From: Sphingobacterium cavernae
GTDB lineage: Bacteria; Bacteroidota; Bacteroidia; Sphingobacteriales; Sphingobacteriaceae
DNA length: 64,000 nucleotides
NCBI RefSeq assembly: GCF_008520265.1
Contig: NZ_VIQM01000040.1
Location: 1-64,000, forward strand
Reading direction: 5' to 3'
The notes under the pieces: generated by a model
Told to the model about the DNA's origin: nothing
The model's input: only the letters and a program-made list of their open reading frames with translations
Database searches by the model: none
Program-made: the position numbers and the translations under genes
Part shown: one piece after another, positions 63,975-64,000 of the stretch
How positions within the stretch are numbered: position 1 is the stretch's first letter
Layout: each line of letters starts with the position of its first letter

Positions 63975-64000
63975 CAGTTTTCGGTTACAAATTTTCTAGC

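Overview
The window looks like chromosomal DNA of a Bacteroidota member, most likely Sphingobacteriaceae or a close relative. It is AT-rich, and it carries a SusD-type outer-membrane gene, an isolated atpD-atpC pair with a short epsilon subunit, secreted proteins with Bacteroidota-style signal peptides, a TTTG-N19-TAnnTTTG promoter, and a NrtR-family arabinose regulator. I saw no rRNA, tRNA or CRISPR array.

Region 1 (1-1.9 kb) is a scar. The 3' end of a group II intron (maturase C-terminus, domain V, domain VI) is followed by the 5'/RT half of an intron whose RT gene has a stop, a frameshift and a truncation. This runs straight into the 3' half of a susD gene. Region 2 (1.9-12.4 kb) holds stand-alone genes (HAD phosphatase, Dabb lipoprotein, S41 protease, S9 peptidase, DUF2911 protein, a 58-aa unannotated ORF) around a class Ib ribonucleotide reductase operon nrdH-nrdI-nrdE-nrdF. 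Upstream of that operon is a cluster of DnaA boxes.

Region 3 (12.4-28.8 kb, minus strand) is a 16-kb branched-chain amino-acid superoperon read as ilvE-ilvD-ilvB-ilvN-(DinB)-ilvC-leuC-(ABM)-(methyltransferase)-leuD-(double ABC ATPase)-leuB-leuA-(secreted unknown)-ilvA. It covers threonine to isoleucine, and pyruvate to valine and leucine. A structured leader precedes ilvE. Several gene junctions here, and also nrdE/nrdF and atpD/atpC, carry 7-bp-periodic repeats just before the start codon. In three cases an inverted copy follows the preceding stop codon. Region 4 (29-34.6 kb) has atpD-atpC and a tandem pair of secreted M14 carboxypeptidase-like proteins, the first of which has lost key catalytic residues.

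Region 5 (34.6-59.8 kb) is an L-arabinose/arabinan utilisation locus. A Nudix-derived (NrtR/AraR) regulator is divergent from a 12-gene operon: araB, araD, araA, an SSS symporter, galM, GH97, two GH51, GH127, two double-domain GH43 proteins and GH2. A separately transcribed GH146-like gene with a LamG domain follows. The exported glycosidases should release L-arabinose from arabinan, arabinogalactan or hydroxyproline-linked arabinosides, the symporter imports it, and AraA/AraB/AraD convert it to D-xylulose 5-phosphate. No intact susC/susD pair is in the cluster. Region 6 (59.8-64 kb) is a convergent pair: an M24 aminopeptidase P and a large secreted DUF5695-type protein of unknown activity.

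The points most worth a second look are the inverted heptad repeats at gene junctions, the DnaA boxes upstream of nrdHIEF, a G9 tract at the inter-domain linker of one double GH43, the catalytically dead M14 paralogue, the ilvE leader, and the permuted group II intron scar.
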